Assembly: GCF_900107745.1 (NCBI RefSeq)
Contig: NZ_FNRO01000005.1
Coordinates: 244,294 to 308,293, forward strand
DNA length: 64,000 bases
Direction of reading: 5' to 3'
Source of the DNA: Variovorax sp. YR216
GTDB taxonomy: Bacteria; Pseudomonadota; Gammaproteobacteria; Burkholderiales; Burkholderiaceae_C
In this document: positions 44,798 through 55,043 of the stretch, piece after piece
Layout of the letters: every line of letters starts with the position of its first letter
How positions within the stretch are numbered: position 1 is the stretch's first letter
The notes under the pieces: generated by a model
What the model was told of the DNA's origin: nothing
The model's input: only the letters and a program-made list of their open reading frames with translations
Database searches by the model: none
Translations under genes and position numbers: made by a program

Positions 44798-45703
44798 TCA
44801 GGCCGCCTTCTTCGGGATTTGCGCGACCCACTCGCGCGGAGCCATGGGGAAGCCCAGGCGCTCGCGGCTGTCGTAGTAGCTTTGCGCGACGCTGCGCGCA
44901 AGGTTGCGGATGCGGCCGATGTAGGCCGCGCGTTCGGTCACGCTGATCGCGCCGCGGGCATCGAGCAGGTTGAAGGTATGCGCAGCTTTGAGCACTTGCT
45001 CGTAGGCAGGCAGCGCCAACTGCGCTTCCATCAGGTGCTTGGCTTGCTTCTCGTGCGCCGAGAAGGCAGTGAAAAGGAAGTCGGCGTCGCTGTGCTCGAA
45101 GTTGTAGGCCGACTGTTCGACCTCGTTCTGGTGATAGACGTCGCCGTAGCTGACGTTCGGCGCCCATTCGAGTTCGTAGATGCTTTCCTTGCCCTGGAGA
45201 TACATCGCGAGGCGTTCGAGGCCGTAGGTGATCTCGCCGGTGATGGGACGGCAATCGATGCCGCCGACCTGCTGGAAGTAGGTGAACTGGGTCACTTCCA
45301 TGCCGTTGAGCCAGACCTCCCAACCGAGGCCCCAGGCGCCGAGCGTGGGGTTCTCCCAATCGTCCTCGACGAAGCGGATGTCGTTCTTCTTGAGGTCGAA
45401 GCCGAGCGCTTCGAGCGAGCCGAGGTAGAGCTCGAGGATGTTGCTCGGCGCCGGCTTGAGCACCACCTGGTACTGGTAGTAGTGCTGCAGGCGGTTGGGG
45501 TTCTCGCCGTAGCGGCCGTCCTTGGGGCGACGGCTGGGCTGCACGTAGGCCGCTTTCCAGGGCTCCGGGCCGATGGCGCGGAGGAAGGTGGCGGTGTGCG
45601 ATGTGCCTGCGCCGACCTCCATGTCGTACGGCTGCAGCAGCGCGCAGCCCTGGTCGGCCCAGTAGGCCTGAAGCTTGAGGATGATTTGTTGGAAAGTCAG
45701 CAT
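44798..45703 (-). CDS. glyQ: Glycyl-tRNA synthetase alpha subunit
   Basis: A 301-residue class II synthetase catalytic subunit. Its opening [20 protein letters not shown], the segment [25 protein letters not shown] (class II motif 2) and [14 protein letters not shown] (motif 3) are standard. ATG 45703 is the start used by homologues; the frame upstream is open but is not conserved sequence. First gene of the five-gene operon glyQ-glyS-gmhB-plsC-ygjP-like. Confidence 0.97.
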   Translation of the reverse strand: MLTFQQIILKLQAYWADQGCALLQPYDMEVGAGTSHTATFLRAIGPEPWKAAYVQPSRRPKDGRYGENPNRLQHYYQYQVVLKPAPSNILELYLGSLEALGFDLKKNDIRFVEDDWENPTLGAWGLGWEVWLNGMEVTQFTYFQQVGGIDCRPITGEITYGLERLAMYLQGKESIYELEWAPNVSYGDVYHQNEVEQSAYNFEHSDADFLFTAFSAHEKQAKHLMEAQLALPAYEQVLKAAHTFNLLDARGAISVTERAAYIGRIRNLARSVAQSYYDSRERLGFPMAPREWVAQIPKKAA

Positions 45704-45874
45704 GGTGAGCCCGGTGGCCGCTGGAGGCAGGGAGCCCCGTGACGGCGAACCGGGGATTTTAAGAGCCCTGACGCGGCCGAGCGCCTCTTGCGTCGCGACC
45801 CTTCGCGTGCGACGAGGGGGCCCCTGTCCAAGCGATGCCGCGCCCTCTTTCGGCGTGCCGCAACATCGGGTGCT

Positions 45875-46816
45875 ATGTTGGACTCTCATTCGCTCCCCGC
45901 CTGGACCTGGATCGTGATTGTGGTGTTCGCCGCGGCCGCCCAGTCTGCACGCAACGCCGCGCAACGCTCGCTGACCGCGCAGGCCGGCACGCTGGGCGCG
46001 ACGCTGGTGCGCTTTCTCTACGGGCTGCCGTTCGCCGCGCTGTGGGTCGCCGTGCTGCAGGCGCTGCCGGCCACGACGGCGCCAGTGGCGCACTTCGGCA
46101 CGGCGTACTTCGCGTGGCTGCTGGCGGGGGCCATCGCCCAGATCGCGGCGACTGCGTTTCTGCTGGCCGCCATGCAGACGCGGCAATTCGTCGTGGGCGT
46201 GGCTTTCTCGAAGACGGAAGTGCTGCAGGTGGCGCTTTTCAGCGCACTGTTCCTGGGCGAGGTGCCCGGCACGCTCGCGCTGGTGGCGATGCTGATCGCC
46301 AGCGCGGGGATCGTGCTGCTGTCGCTGCAGCCGGGCGCGCTCGGTCGGGGAGTCGATGGTGCGCAGCCTTCGGGATTTCGACCGGCGATCTACGGGCTGG
46401 CCTCGGGCGCGTGTTTCGCGATCTCTGCGGTGGGCTATCGCGGCGCTTCATTGCAGGTGCCGGAACTTTCGCCCTGGCTGGCCGGCGCCTGGGGCGTGAT
46501 GTGGGCCCAGGCGGTGCAGTCGGTGCTGATGCTGGCCTGGCTGCTGTGGCGCTCGCCGCAGACGGTGCGCGCGGTGCTGACCGGCTGGCGTGTGTCGCTG
46601 GTGGCCGGGCTGATGGGTGCGGTGGCGTCCATCGGCTGGTTCACCGCGTTCGCGATGCAGTCGGCGGCGCAGGTCCGCACGCTGGGACTGGTGGAGGTCT
46701 TCTTCAGCTACCTCGTGTCCCGCAGGATCTTCCAGGAACAGGCGCTGAGCCCGCGCGAGTTGCTCGGGCTCAGCCTCGTGATGCTCGGCCTGATCGGCAT
46801 CTGCCTGTCGATCTAG
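45875..46816 (+). CDS. EamA/DMT-family permease
   Basis: A 313-residue inner-membrane protein with about ten transmembrane helices in two EamA halves, characteristic of drug/metabolite exporters (for example [37 protein letters not shown] in the first half). The substrate is unknown; many relatives export amino acids or purines. The ATG at 45875 begins the first membrane helix. It is divergent from glyQ (171-base gap) and convergent with the asparaginase gene (3 bases apart). Confidence 0.9.
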   Translation: MLDSHSLPAWTWIVIVVFAAAAQSARNAAQRSLTAQAGTLGATLVRFLYGLPFAALWVAVLQALPATTAPVAHFGTAYFAWLLAGAIAQIAATAFLLAAMQTRQFVVGVAFSKTEVLQVALFSALFLGEVPGTLALVAMLIASAGIVLLSLQPGALGRGVDGAQPSGFRPAIYGLASGACFAISAVGYRGASLQVPELSPWLAGAWGVMWAQAVQSVLMLAWLLWRSPQTVRAVLTGWRVSLVAGLMGAVASIGWFTAFAMQSAAQVRTLGLVEVFFSYLVSRRIFQEQALSPRELLGLSLVMLGLIGICLSI

Positions 46817-46819
46817 CGC

Positions 46820-48731
<1,912 letters not shown>

Positions 48732-48749
48732 CCCCGGCTGCCGACGGGC

Positions 48750-48783
48750 AAAGAAAAGGCCCCGGGCATCGCTGCGCGGGGCC
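48750..48783 (-). terminator. Rho-independent terminator of a minus-strand transcript
   Basis: On the minus strand GGCCCCG and CGGGGCC enclose twelve bases and are followed by TTTTCTTT. A second perfect hairpin (TCAGGTCC/GGACCTGA, 48788-48808) stands just ahead of it. There is no T-run on the plus strand, so the TetR gene is not the user; it implies transcription from the right. Confidence 0.75.
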
Positions 48784-48824
48784 GAGGTCAGGTCCTTGCC
48801 GGACCTGAGGAGACATGGGGTCGA

Positions 48825-48911
48825 TCAGAGCGGCTGGTCACCGTCGGACGTTTGGACGCCGTGGACGACGAGGCCAGCGGCAGCAACGAGCACAAGTGCG
48901 AGGGTGAGCAT
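48825..48911 (-). CDS. 28-residue hydrophobic peptide with sequestered ribosome site
   Basis: A tiny ORF encoding a peptide whose first 18 residues (MLTLALVLVAAAGLVVHG) form one hydrophobic membrane-spanning stretch, followed by a polar end (VQTSDGDQPL). Its ribosome-binding GAGG is inside a perfect stem (48914-48936) directly before the ATG, which suggests control of translation. A terminator closes the transcript 42 bases after the stop. Such layouts are known for small membrane stress proteins and type I toxins, but no homologue is recognised. Confidence 0.45.
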   Translation of the reverse strand: MLTLALVLVAAAGLVVHGVQTSDGDQPL

Positions 48912-48913
48912 GT

Positions 48914-48936
48914 GAGCCTCGTGAATCAGGAGGCTC
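48914..48936 (-). promoter_or_regulatory. Hairpin covering the ribosome site of the 28-aa peptide
   Basis: On the minus strand GAGCCTC and GAGGCTC pair perfectly with a nine-base loop and end two bases before the start codon, so the GAGG would be hidden. Confidence 0.5.
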
Positions 48937-48941
48937 CATTT

Positions 48942-48955
48942 TAGGGAAAACCCTA
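48942..48955. promoter_or_regulatory. Short palindrome TAGGGAAAACCCTA
   Basis: Five-base arms TAGGG/CCCTA around AAAA, 31 bases before the start of the 28-residue peptide. A related sequence, TAGGGGAAAACCCT on the minus strand, lies in front of the GNAT gene near 58427-58442. Confidence 0.35.
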
Positions 48956-49004
48956 GGCGGCATGTGTCCGCCTGGAGTACCCACACCACACGAAGGCCCA
49001 ACCG

Positions 49005-49035
49005 CGAAAAAGCCCCGGCTGTTTCCAGTCGGGGC
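49005..49035 (-). terminator. Second minus-strand terminator or attenuator
   Basis: On the minus strand GCCCCG...CGGGGC (nine pairs with one G-T) is followed by TTTTT. It lies upstream of the 28-residue ORF, so transcripts from the right would end here unless they read through. An open frame starting MMKALVGTF at 49088 covers it and could be a leader peptide. The rest of the region from 48732 to 49350 has no other gene that I can support. Confidence 0.65.
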
Positions 49036-49350
49036 AAGAGGTCGGTGGTCGACCTTGGAGAAAAGGTTCCCACGAGAGCCTTCATCATGGGTGCTTTGGC
49101 GTCGTCCTACAACGGCGCGCTCCGCTCAAGGCCATGCAGCGCCACCCGAATCAGAACTATTTCACGGTTGGATCACCATTTCGCGACCCGCAAACTCCGT
49201 GCTGCGGATTGGACTGCTCCTCTGCCCGGCGAGGAGGCCTTCCCAGGCTCCGCTCCCGTTCGCTGACCATCCTCCCGCTTTTGGTGCGAGCCGGCTGGCA
49301 CGTCGCTTGCGTAACCTGACCACTTGCTCTGATTAAGCGGTCAACACACC

Positions 49351-49938
49351 ATGCGCGTGCTCGTCGTCTACTGCCATCCGGTCGAAACCAGCTTTCATGC
49401 CGCCCTGCACCAGGAGGTCGTGCGCAACCTGCGCGCCGCCGGCCACGAGGTGGACGACTGCGACCTGTATGCCGAGGGATTCGATCCGGTGCTGTCGCGC
49501 GAGGAGCGGCTGGGCTATCACGAGGTGCCGAGCAACCAGATTCCACTCAAGCCCTACGTCGAGCGGCTGCAGTGGGCCGAGGGCATCGTGTTCTGCTTTC
49601 CGACGTGGTGCTTCGGGCTGCCGGCGATGCTCAAGGGCTACTTCGACAGGCTCTTCATGCCGGGCGTGGCCTTCGACCTGCGCGACCCGCAGAACGTCAA
49701 GCCGATGCTGACGAACATCCAGCGCATCTCGGCGGTCGTCACCTACGGCCGGCCGCGCTGGGTCGCCTGGTACATGGGCGACCCGCCGCGCAAGATCGTC
49801 ACGCGCTACATGCGCCGCCTGACCGGCAAGCAGGCGCGGGTGGACTACCACGCGCACTACCACATGAACGTCGCGACCGAGCCGCAGCTCAAGCGCTTCC
49901 TCCAGCGCGTGGGCAGTGCGATGGCGCGTTTTGCCTGA
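49351..49938 (+). CDS. Flavodoxin-fold NAD(P)H oxidoreductase
   Basis: A 195-residue quinone-reductase-type flavoprotein (KefF/MdaB/NQO family). It has the opening RVLVVYCHPVETSFHAAL and the substrate loop FCFPTWCFGLPAMLKGYFDRLFMPGVAFDL characteristic of the family. It binds FMN or FAD and reduces quinones or similar compounds with NAD(P)H. It is the first gene of a co-directional group with a creatininase-like hydrolase, an ABC transporter and an FAD oxidase; it starts 34 bases upstream of the hydrolase. Confidence 0.93.
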   Translation: MRVLVVYCHPVETSFHAALHQEVVRNLRAAGHEVDDCDLYAEGFDPVLSREERLGYHEVPSNQIPLKPYVERLQWAEGIVFCFPTWCFGLPAMLKGYFDRLFMPGVAFDLRDPQNVKPMLTNIQRISAVVTYGRPRWVAWYMGDPPRKIVTRYMRRLTGKQARVDYHAHYHMNVATEPQLKRFLQRVGSAMARFA

Positions 49939-49971
49939 TACGGCTGCTGCTCTCTCTACAGGATTCACTCC

Positions 49972-50841
49972 ATGCTCCACGGCTACATCCCACCCCACCG
50001 CTTCCTGCCCTACCTGAGCTGGACCGAGATCGACGCGCTGCCCGATCGCGAGAACACCGTGATCGTGCTGCCCTGCGGCGCGATCGAACAACACGGGCCG
50101 CACCTGCCGTGCTCGGTGGACAGCGTCATCTCCTCCGGCGTGATGGGCAAGGCGCTCGAACGGTTGCCCGCCGAGGTGCGCGCCTTCGCGCTGCCGACGA
50201 TCACCTACGGCAAGTCGGAAGAGCACCTGCACTTCCCCGGCACGATGACGTTGACCGGCACCACGCTGCTGTCGACGGTGATCGAGATCGGCGAATCGGT
50301 GTACCGCTCGGGCTTTCGCAAGCTGCTGTTTGCGAACGGGCACGGCGGGCAGCCGCAGGTGCTCGAAATGGCGGCGCGCGAACTGCGTCTGCGCCATGGC
50401 GATTTCGTGGTCGTGCCGCATGGCGTCTCGCGGTTGCCGAGCGCGGCGAGCAAGCAGGTGAGCGAGCAGGAGAAGCGGCTTGCGATGCACGCGGGCCATT
50501 CCGAAACCGCACTGATGCTCGCACTCGCGCCCGAAACGGTGCACATGGAGCGCGCGGCCGCCAACTTCCCGCCGCCCTTCCCGATCAAGCTGCTGTCGGC
50601 CGATGGCCGGCCCGCCTGCGCGTGGACCGCGCGCGACTTCGGCCCCAGCGGCGTGATCGGCGACCCGACCAGCGCAACGCGCGAACAGGGCGAGGAAATC
50701 CTCGACACGCTGGCCGACAGCTGGGTCCAGGCGCTGACCGAGCTCTACGCCCTGCGCTGGGTGGTGCGCGACGAATCCACCTGGGGGCGCGGCCACGAGC
50801 AGGGCTTCATACAGTCCGCCCAACCAGCCTTTGCCGGCTGA
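49972..50841 (+). CDS. Creatininase-family amide hydrolase
   Basis: A 289-residue metal-dependent amidohydrolase. Metal ligands fit the creatininase family: Glu39 and His41 (GAIEQHGPHLP), Asp50 (VDSVI), the His in FANGHGG and Glu in HAGHSETALM. The family opens creatinine or removes formyl and peptide groups (for example ArfB, MftE). With the FAD oxidase and ABC importer it may process an imported cyclic amide. The N-terminus has no signal, so it is cytoplasmic. Confidence 0.93.
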   Translation: MLHGYIPPHRFLPYLSWTEIDALPDRENTVIVLPCGAIEQHGPHLPCSVDSVISSGVMGKALERLPAEVRAFALPTITYGKSEEHLHFPGTMTLTGTTLLSTVIEIGESVYRSGFRKLLFANGHGGQPQVLEMAARELRLRHGDFVVVPHGVSRLPSAASKQVSEQEKRLAMHAGHSETALMLALAPETVHMERAAANFPPPFPIKLLSADGRPACAWTARDFGPSGVIGDPTSATREQGEEILDTLADSWVQALTELYALRWVVRDESTWGRGHEQGFIQSAQPAFAG

Positions 50842-50901
50842 GGCTCGTTCCTTGCATCGCGCGTCCCGCCAAATTCATTCCCCACCTCGAAGGTCCTCAC
50901 C

Positions 50902-51897
50902 ATGCGCCAACACATCGCTTCCCCTCTCGGTCGTCTTGCCGCTGCCGCGGCGCTCGCCATCGCGGCGACTGCGCCCGCTCACGCGGAGGACAAGTTCGTC
51001 TACATGACCAACTGGTACGCGCAAGCCGAGCATGGCGGCTTCTACCAGGCAGTGGCACAGGGCATCTACAAGAAGTACGGGCTGGACGTGACCATCAAGA
51101 TGGGCGGCCCTCAGGTCAACATCACGCAGATGATGGCCGCCGGCCAGGCCGACTGCATCATGGGTTCGAGCGACATCCAGATGATGCAGGTGCGCGAAGG
51201 CGGCGTGCCGGTGGTCAATGTTGCGGCGTTCTTCCAGAAGGACCCGCAGGTGCTCATCGCGCACGACGACGTCAAGAAGTTCGAGGATCTCAAGGGGAAG
51301 ACGATCCTGATCGGCTCGCAGGCCAATCGCGGCTACTGGCCGTGGCTGAAGGCGAAGTTCGGTTTCACCGACGAACAGACGCGGCCGTACACCTTCAACA
51401 TCCAGCCCTTCGTCGCGGACAAGAACACGGCGCAACAGGGCTATCTCACCTCCGAGCCCTACGCGATCCAGAAGGCCGGCGTGAAGACGACGGTGCTGAT
51501 GTTCAGCGACCACGGATTCCCGGCCTACGCGACCACCGTGTCGTGCATGGACAAGACGGTGAAGGAGCGCGCCAAGCAGGTCGCCGCCTTCGTGAAGGCA
51601 TCGGCAGAAGGCTGGAAGAGCTATCTCGCCGATCCGGCGCCCGCCAATGCGCTGATCAAGAAGGACAACCCCAACATGACCGACGACCAGCTCGCCTACA
51701 GCGTCGCGAAGCTGAAGGAAATGGGCATGGTCACCGGCGGCGATGCGCAGACACAGGGCATCGGCGTGATCACCGATGCGCGCACCAAGGCGAGCTATGA
51801 CTTCCTCGTGTCCGCCAAGCTGCTCGACCCCTCGAAGGTCGAGATCGCCAAGACCTACACCACCGAATTCGTGAAGGACGCGAAGGTCCTGCCCTGA
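50902..51897 (+). CDS. NitT/TauT-type ABC substrate-binding protein (NMT1/THI5-like)
   Basis: A 331-residue periplasmic binding protein with signal peptide (cleavage near AHAEDK). The pattern TNWYAQAEHGGFYQAVAQGIYKKYGLDVTIK is that of the NMT1/THI5-like group, whose ligands include pyrimidines, riboflavin, taurine and sulfonates. With the ATPase and permease genes downstream it forms one complete importer. The substrate is unknown. Confidence 0.93.
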   Translation: MRQHIASPLGRLAAAAALAIAATAPAHAEDKFVYMTNWYAQAEHGGFYQAVAQGIYKKYGLDVTIKMGGPQVNITQMMAAGQADCIMGSSDIQMMQVREGGVPVVNVAAFFQKDPQVLIAHDDVKKFEDLKGKTILIGSQANRGYWPWLKAKFGFTDEQTRPYTFNIQPFVADKNTAQQGYLTSEPYAIQKAGVKTTVLMFSDHGFPAYATTVSCMDKTVKERAKQVAAFVKASAEGWKSYLADPAPANALIKKDNPNMTDDQLAYSVAKLKEMGMVTGGDAQTQGIGVITDARTKASYDFLVSAKLLDPSKVEIAKTYTTEFVKDAKVLP

Positions 51898-51941
51898 AAC
51901 ACCGGAGGCCCGAGCTCGGGCCTCCTCTCGAAAGGCCATGC

Positions 51942-52775
51942 ATGAACGAACCCCAATCCGCCACCTACGACCTGCCGACACGTGTCGCAACGACGCCCGC
52001 CGTCGAAGTGCTTTCGGCAGAGAAGACTTATCCGAACGGCACGCGGGCGCTGATGCCCGTGGACCTGACCATTGGCGAAGGCGAGTTCGTCACGCTGCTC
52101 GGCCCTTCCGGATGCGGCAAGAGCACGCTGCTGAAGATGGTCGCCGGCATGCTCGATCCGACCGACGGCCGCCTCAAGGTGTTCCGCAAGCCGGTGCAGC
52201 AGATCGAATCGAGCGGGCGGCGCATGGCTTTCGTGTTCCAGTCGCCCACGCTGATGCCGTGGGCCAGCGTGCGCACGAATGTGCGCCTGCCGCTGGATCT
52301 CGCCGGCGTGCCGCGCAAGGAAGCGCAGGCGCGCGTCTCGGAAGCACTCGAACTGGTCGGGCTCGAGAAGTTCGGTTCGGCATTGCCGCGCGCACTCTCG
52401 GGGGGCATGCAGATGCGGGTGTCGATCGCGCGCGGCCTCGTCACGCAGCCCGACCTGCTGTTGATGGACGAGCCCTTCGGCGCACTCGACGAGATCACGC
52501 GCCACAAACTCGACGCGGAACTGCTCGACCTGTGGCGCAAGAAGAAGCTCACGGTGATCTTCGTGACGCACTCGATCCATGAAGCCGTCTTCCTGTCGAG
52601 CCGCGTGATCATGATGGCCGCGCGGCCCGGTCGCGTGGTGGAGGAGTTCGAGATCCCCGAGCCCTACCCGCGCACCGCGGACTTCATGGTGTCACCGCAG
52701 TTCAGCCGCTATGCGAAGAAGCTGCAGGACAGCCTGCTGCGCGCGAGCACAACGGCCGACGAGGTGCACGCATGA
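51942..52775 (+). CDS. NitT/TauT-type ABC transporter ATPase
   Basis: A 277-residue ABC ATPase with Walker A GPSGCGKST (54-62), Q-loop FQSPTLMPWASV, signature LSGGMQMRVSIAR and Walker B LLLMDEPFGALDE, then HSIHEAVFL. This is the SsuB/TauB pattern. Its stop overlaps the permease start (ATGA, 52772-52775). Confidence 0.95.
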   Translation: MNEPQSATYDLPTRVATTPAVEVLSAEKTYPNGTRALMPVDLTIGEGEFVTLLGPSGCGKSTLLKMVAGMLDPTDGRLKVFRKPVQQIESSGRRMAFVFQSPTLMPWASVRTNVRLPLDLAGVPRKEAQARVSEALELVGLEKFGSALPRALSGGMQMRVSIARGLVTQPDLLLMDEPFGALDEITRHKLDAELLDLWRKKKLTVIFVTHSIHEAVFLSSRVIMMAARPGRVVEEFEIPEPYPRTADFMVSPQFSRYAKKLQDSLLRASTTADEVHA

Positions 52776-53680
52776 GCGCAATCGCACCAACGACGAGTCC
52801 GGCCTCCGACCCCTCCGCATCCGCCAAGGTCCGAGCCGTGCCTCAGAACCCCGCGAAGCCGCAACGCCTGCCGAAAGCCAAGCGCACGCCCCTTCTGCAG
52901 CAACCGCGCGTCCAGCGCGTCGCCTATCCACTGCTGGTCGGTGTAGTACTGGTGGCGCTCTGGCAGGGCCTCGTCACGGCATTGGAGCTGCCGCCCTACC
53001 TCGTGCCCTCACCCTACCTGATGATGCAGACGCTGGTGACCGACTGGATGCCGCTCGGCATGGCGCTCCTGGTGACGCTGAAGATCACGGTGCTCTCGTT
53101 CGTGGTGGCGACCATCGCGGGCGTGCTGATCTCGTTCCTCTTCGTGCAGAGCAAGTTGATCGAGACCGCGCTCTTCCCGTACGCAGTGCTGCTGCAGGTC
53201 ACGCCGATCGTCGCGGTCGCTCCGCTGATCATCATCTGGGTGAAGAACCCGACCGCCGCGATGGTGGTGTGCGCGGCGCTGGTGGCGCTGTTCCCGATCA
53301 TCAGCAACACCACGCTGGGCCTGCGCAGCGTGGAGCCCGATCTGCAGAGCTACTTCAAGCTCAATCATGCGTCGCGCTGGCAACAACTCGTTCGGCTGCG
53401 CATTCCGAGTGCGCTGCCCTACTTCTTCGGCGGCCTGCGCATCTCCAGCGGCCTCGCGCTGATCGGCGCGGTGGTGGCGGAATTCGTCGCGGGCACCGGC
53501 GGCTCCGGCGCGGGGCTGGCCTACCAGATCCTGCAGGCGGGCTTCCAGCTCAACATCCCGCGCATGTTCGCCGCGCTGCTTCTGATTTCACTGACCGGTG
53601 TCGCGCTGTTCGTCCTGATGGCGTGGCTCACCAAACTCGCGCTCGGCTCTTGGCACGCCAGCGAACTCTCACAGGATTGA
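52772..53680 (+). CDS. NitT/TauT-type ABC transporter permease
   Basis: A 302-residue inner-membrane permease with a basic, proline-rich cytoplasmic N-terminus (about 50 residues) and six membrane helices. The coupling loop is seen in ...KLNHASRWQQLVRLRIPSALPYFFGGLRISSGLALIGAVVAEF, with the EAA-type pattern of SsuC/TauC. It starts inside the ATPase stop. Confidence 0.94.
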   Translation: MSAIAPTTSPASDPSASAKVRAVPQNPAKPQRLPKAKRTPLLQQPRVQRVAYPLLVGVVLVALWQGLVTALELPPYLVPSPYLMMQTLVTDWMPLGMALLVTLKITVLSFVVATIAGVLISFLFVQSKLIETALFPYAVLLQVTPIVAVAPLIIIWVKNPTAAMVVCAALVALFPIISNTTLGLRSVEPDLQSYFKLNHASRWQQLVRLRIPSALPYFFGGLRISSGLALIGAVVAEFVAGTGGSGAGLAYQILQAGFQLNIPRMFAALLLISLTGVALFVLMAWLTKLALGSWHASELSQD

Positions 53681-53684
53681 ATCG

Positions 53685-55043
53685 ATGAACGCACCCGTTT
53701 CCCCCATCGAGCGATTGCACCTCGAACTGCCCGAGCTCGACTGGATCACCGACCCGGGCCGCATCGCCCGGCTGTCGCAGGACTTCGCGTGGTTCAGCCC
53801 GGTGCTGGACCGGCAGCTCAAGGACAAGCGCGCCGATGCGGTCGTGCGACCGCGCACCGAGGACGAGATTCGCGCCCTGGTGAGCGCCTGCGCACGACTG
53901 AACGTGCCGATCACGATTCGTGGCAGCGGCACTGGCAACTACGGCCAGACAACGCCGCTCGCCGGTGGCGTGGTGCTCGACATGACGGCCTACAACGCGG
54001 TGCAGTGGGTGCGACCCGGCGTGGCGCGCGCACAGACGGGCATCCGGCTGGGCGAACTCGAAAAGCACACCAAGGCCAGCGGACAGGAGCTGCGCTGCAT
54101 TCCGTCGACCTATCGCAGCGCGACGCTGGGCGGGCTGTTCGGCGGCGGCTTCGGCGGCGTGGGTTCGATCAACTACGGGCCGCTCGGTGCACCGGGCAAC
54201 GTGCTGGGGTCGCGCGCGATGACGATCGAGCCGGAGCCGCAGATCGTCGAGCTGCGTGGCGCCGAGGCGCTGCGGATGCATCACCTGTGGGGCACGAACG
54301 GCCTGGTGCTGGAGCTCGAAGTGGCACTGGCGCCTGCGCATCCGTGGCTCGAAAGCCTCGTCGTCTTCGATGCCTTCGACAAGGCGCTCGCCTTCGGCAA
54401 TGCGCTCGCGCACGCGCCGGGCATCGTGAAGCGCGAGGTCGCGTTCTTTGCCAGCCCGGTGCCCGACCATCTCGCGCAGCTTGCCGAATACCTGCCGAAG
54501 GGATGCCATGCGGTGCTGTCGCTGGTTGATGAATCGTCCGAAGTCCCGATGCTCGAATTGATGCAGGCGCATGGCGGCACGATGAGCTACCGCAAGACCG
54601 CGGAGGAAGTACGCAAGAGCAATCGCACGCTGATGGAGTTCACCTGGAACCACACGACGCTGCACGCGCTGAAGGTCGACAAGACGCTGACCTACCTGCA
54701 AAGCAGCTTCGTGCCGGGGCAGCAGGTCGAACAGATCACGGCGATGGAGGAGCTCTTCGCAGGCGAGGTCCTGATGCACGCGGAGTTCCTGCGCAATCTC
54801 GATGGCCTCATCACCTGCAGCGCGCTGCAGCTGGTGCGCTTCACCACCGAAGAGCGGCTGGGCGAAATCATCCGTATGCACCGCGAGCGCGGCGTGCGCA
54901 TCAACAACCCGCACACCTTCATCGTCGAGGACGGCAAGGCCGGCGGCGCGCTTGCGCCGGAGATCGTCGAGATGAAGAGGCGCTTCGACCCGCAGGGACT
55001 GCTGAATCCGGGAAAGCTGCGCGACTGGCCGGTCAGCCGATGA
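53685..55043 (+). CDS. FAD-binding oxidase (GlcD/PCMH type)
   Basis: A 452-residue flavoenzyme with a PCMH-type FAD domain: ITIRGSGTGNYGQTTPLAGGVVLDM (about 76-100) and STYRSATLGGLFGGGFGGVGSI, and the C-terminal cap ending FDPQGLLNPGKL. Related enzymes oxidise hydroxy acids (glycolate, lactate) or alcohol groups. No signal peptide. It follows the permease by four bases and completes the transporter-linked cluster. Its 3' end overlaps that of lnt by 11 bases, convergently. Confidence 0.92.
   Translation: MNAPVSPIERLHLELPELDWITDPGRIARLSQDFAWFSPVLDRQLKDKRADAVVRPRTEDEIRALVSACARLNVPITIRGSGTGNYGQTTPLAGGVVLDMTAYNAVQWVRPGVARAQTGIRLGELEKHTKASGQELRCIPSTYRSATLGGLFGGGFGGVGSINYGPLGAPGNVLGSRAMTIEPEPQIVELRGAEALRMHHLWGTNGLVLELEVALAPAHPWLESLVVFDAFDKALAFGNALAHAPGIVKREVAFFASPVPDHLAQLAEYLPKGCHAVLSLVDESSEVPMLELMQAHGGTMSYRKTAEEVRKSNRTLMEFTWNHTTLHALKVDKTLTYLQSSFVPGQQVEQITAMEELFAGEVLMHAEFLRNLDGLITCSALQLVRFTTEERLGEIIRMHRERGVRINNPHTFIVEDGKAGGALAPEIVEMKRRFDPQGLLNPGKLRDWPVSR

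Noticed and set aside
42662..45742. A 1026-residue plus-strand reading frame
   Set aside because: Antisense shadow of glyS and glyQ, rich in Val, Asp, His and Gly with no recognisable domains.
48825..49088. One 87-residue minus-strand protein starting at 49088
   Set aside because: A T-run terminator lies inside it and only the last 28 residues have a plausible start with ribosome site; I list the short peptide instead and mention the longer frame as a possible leader.
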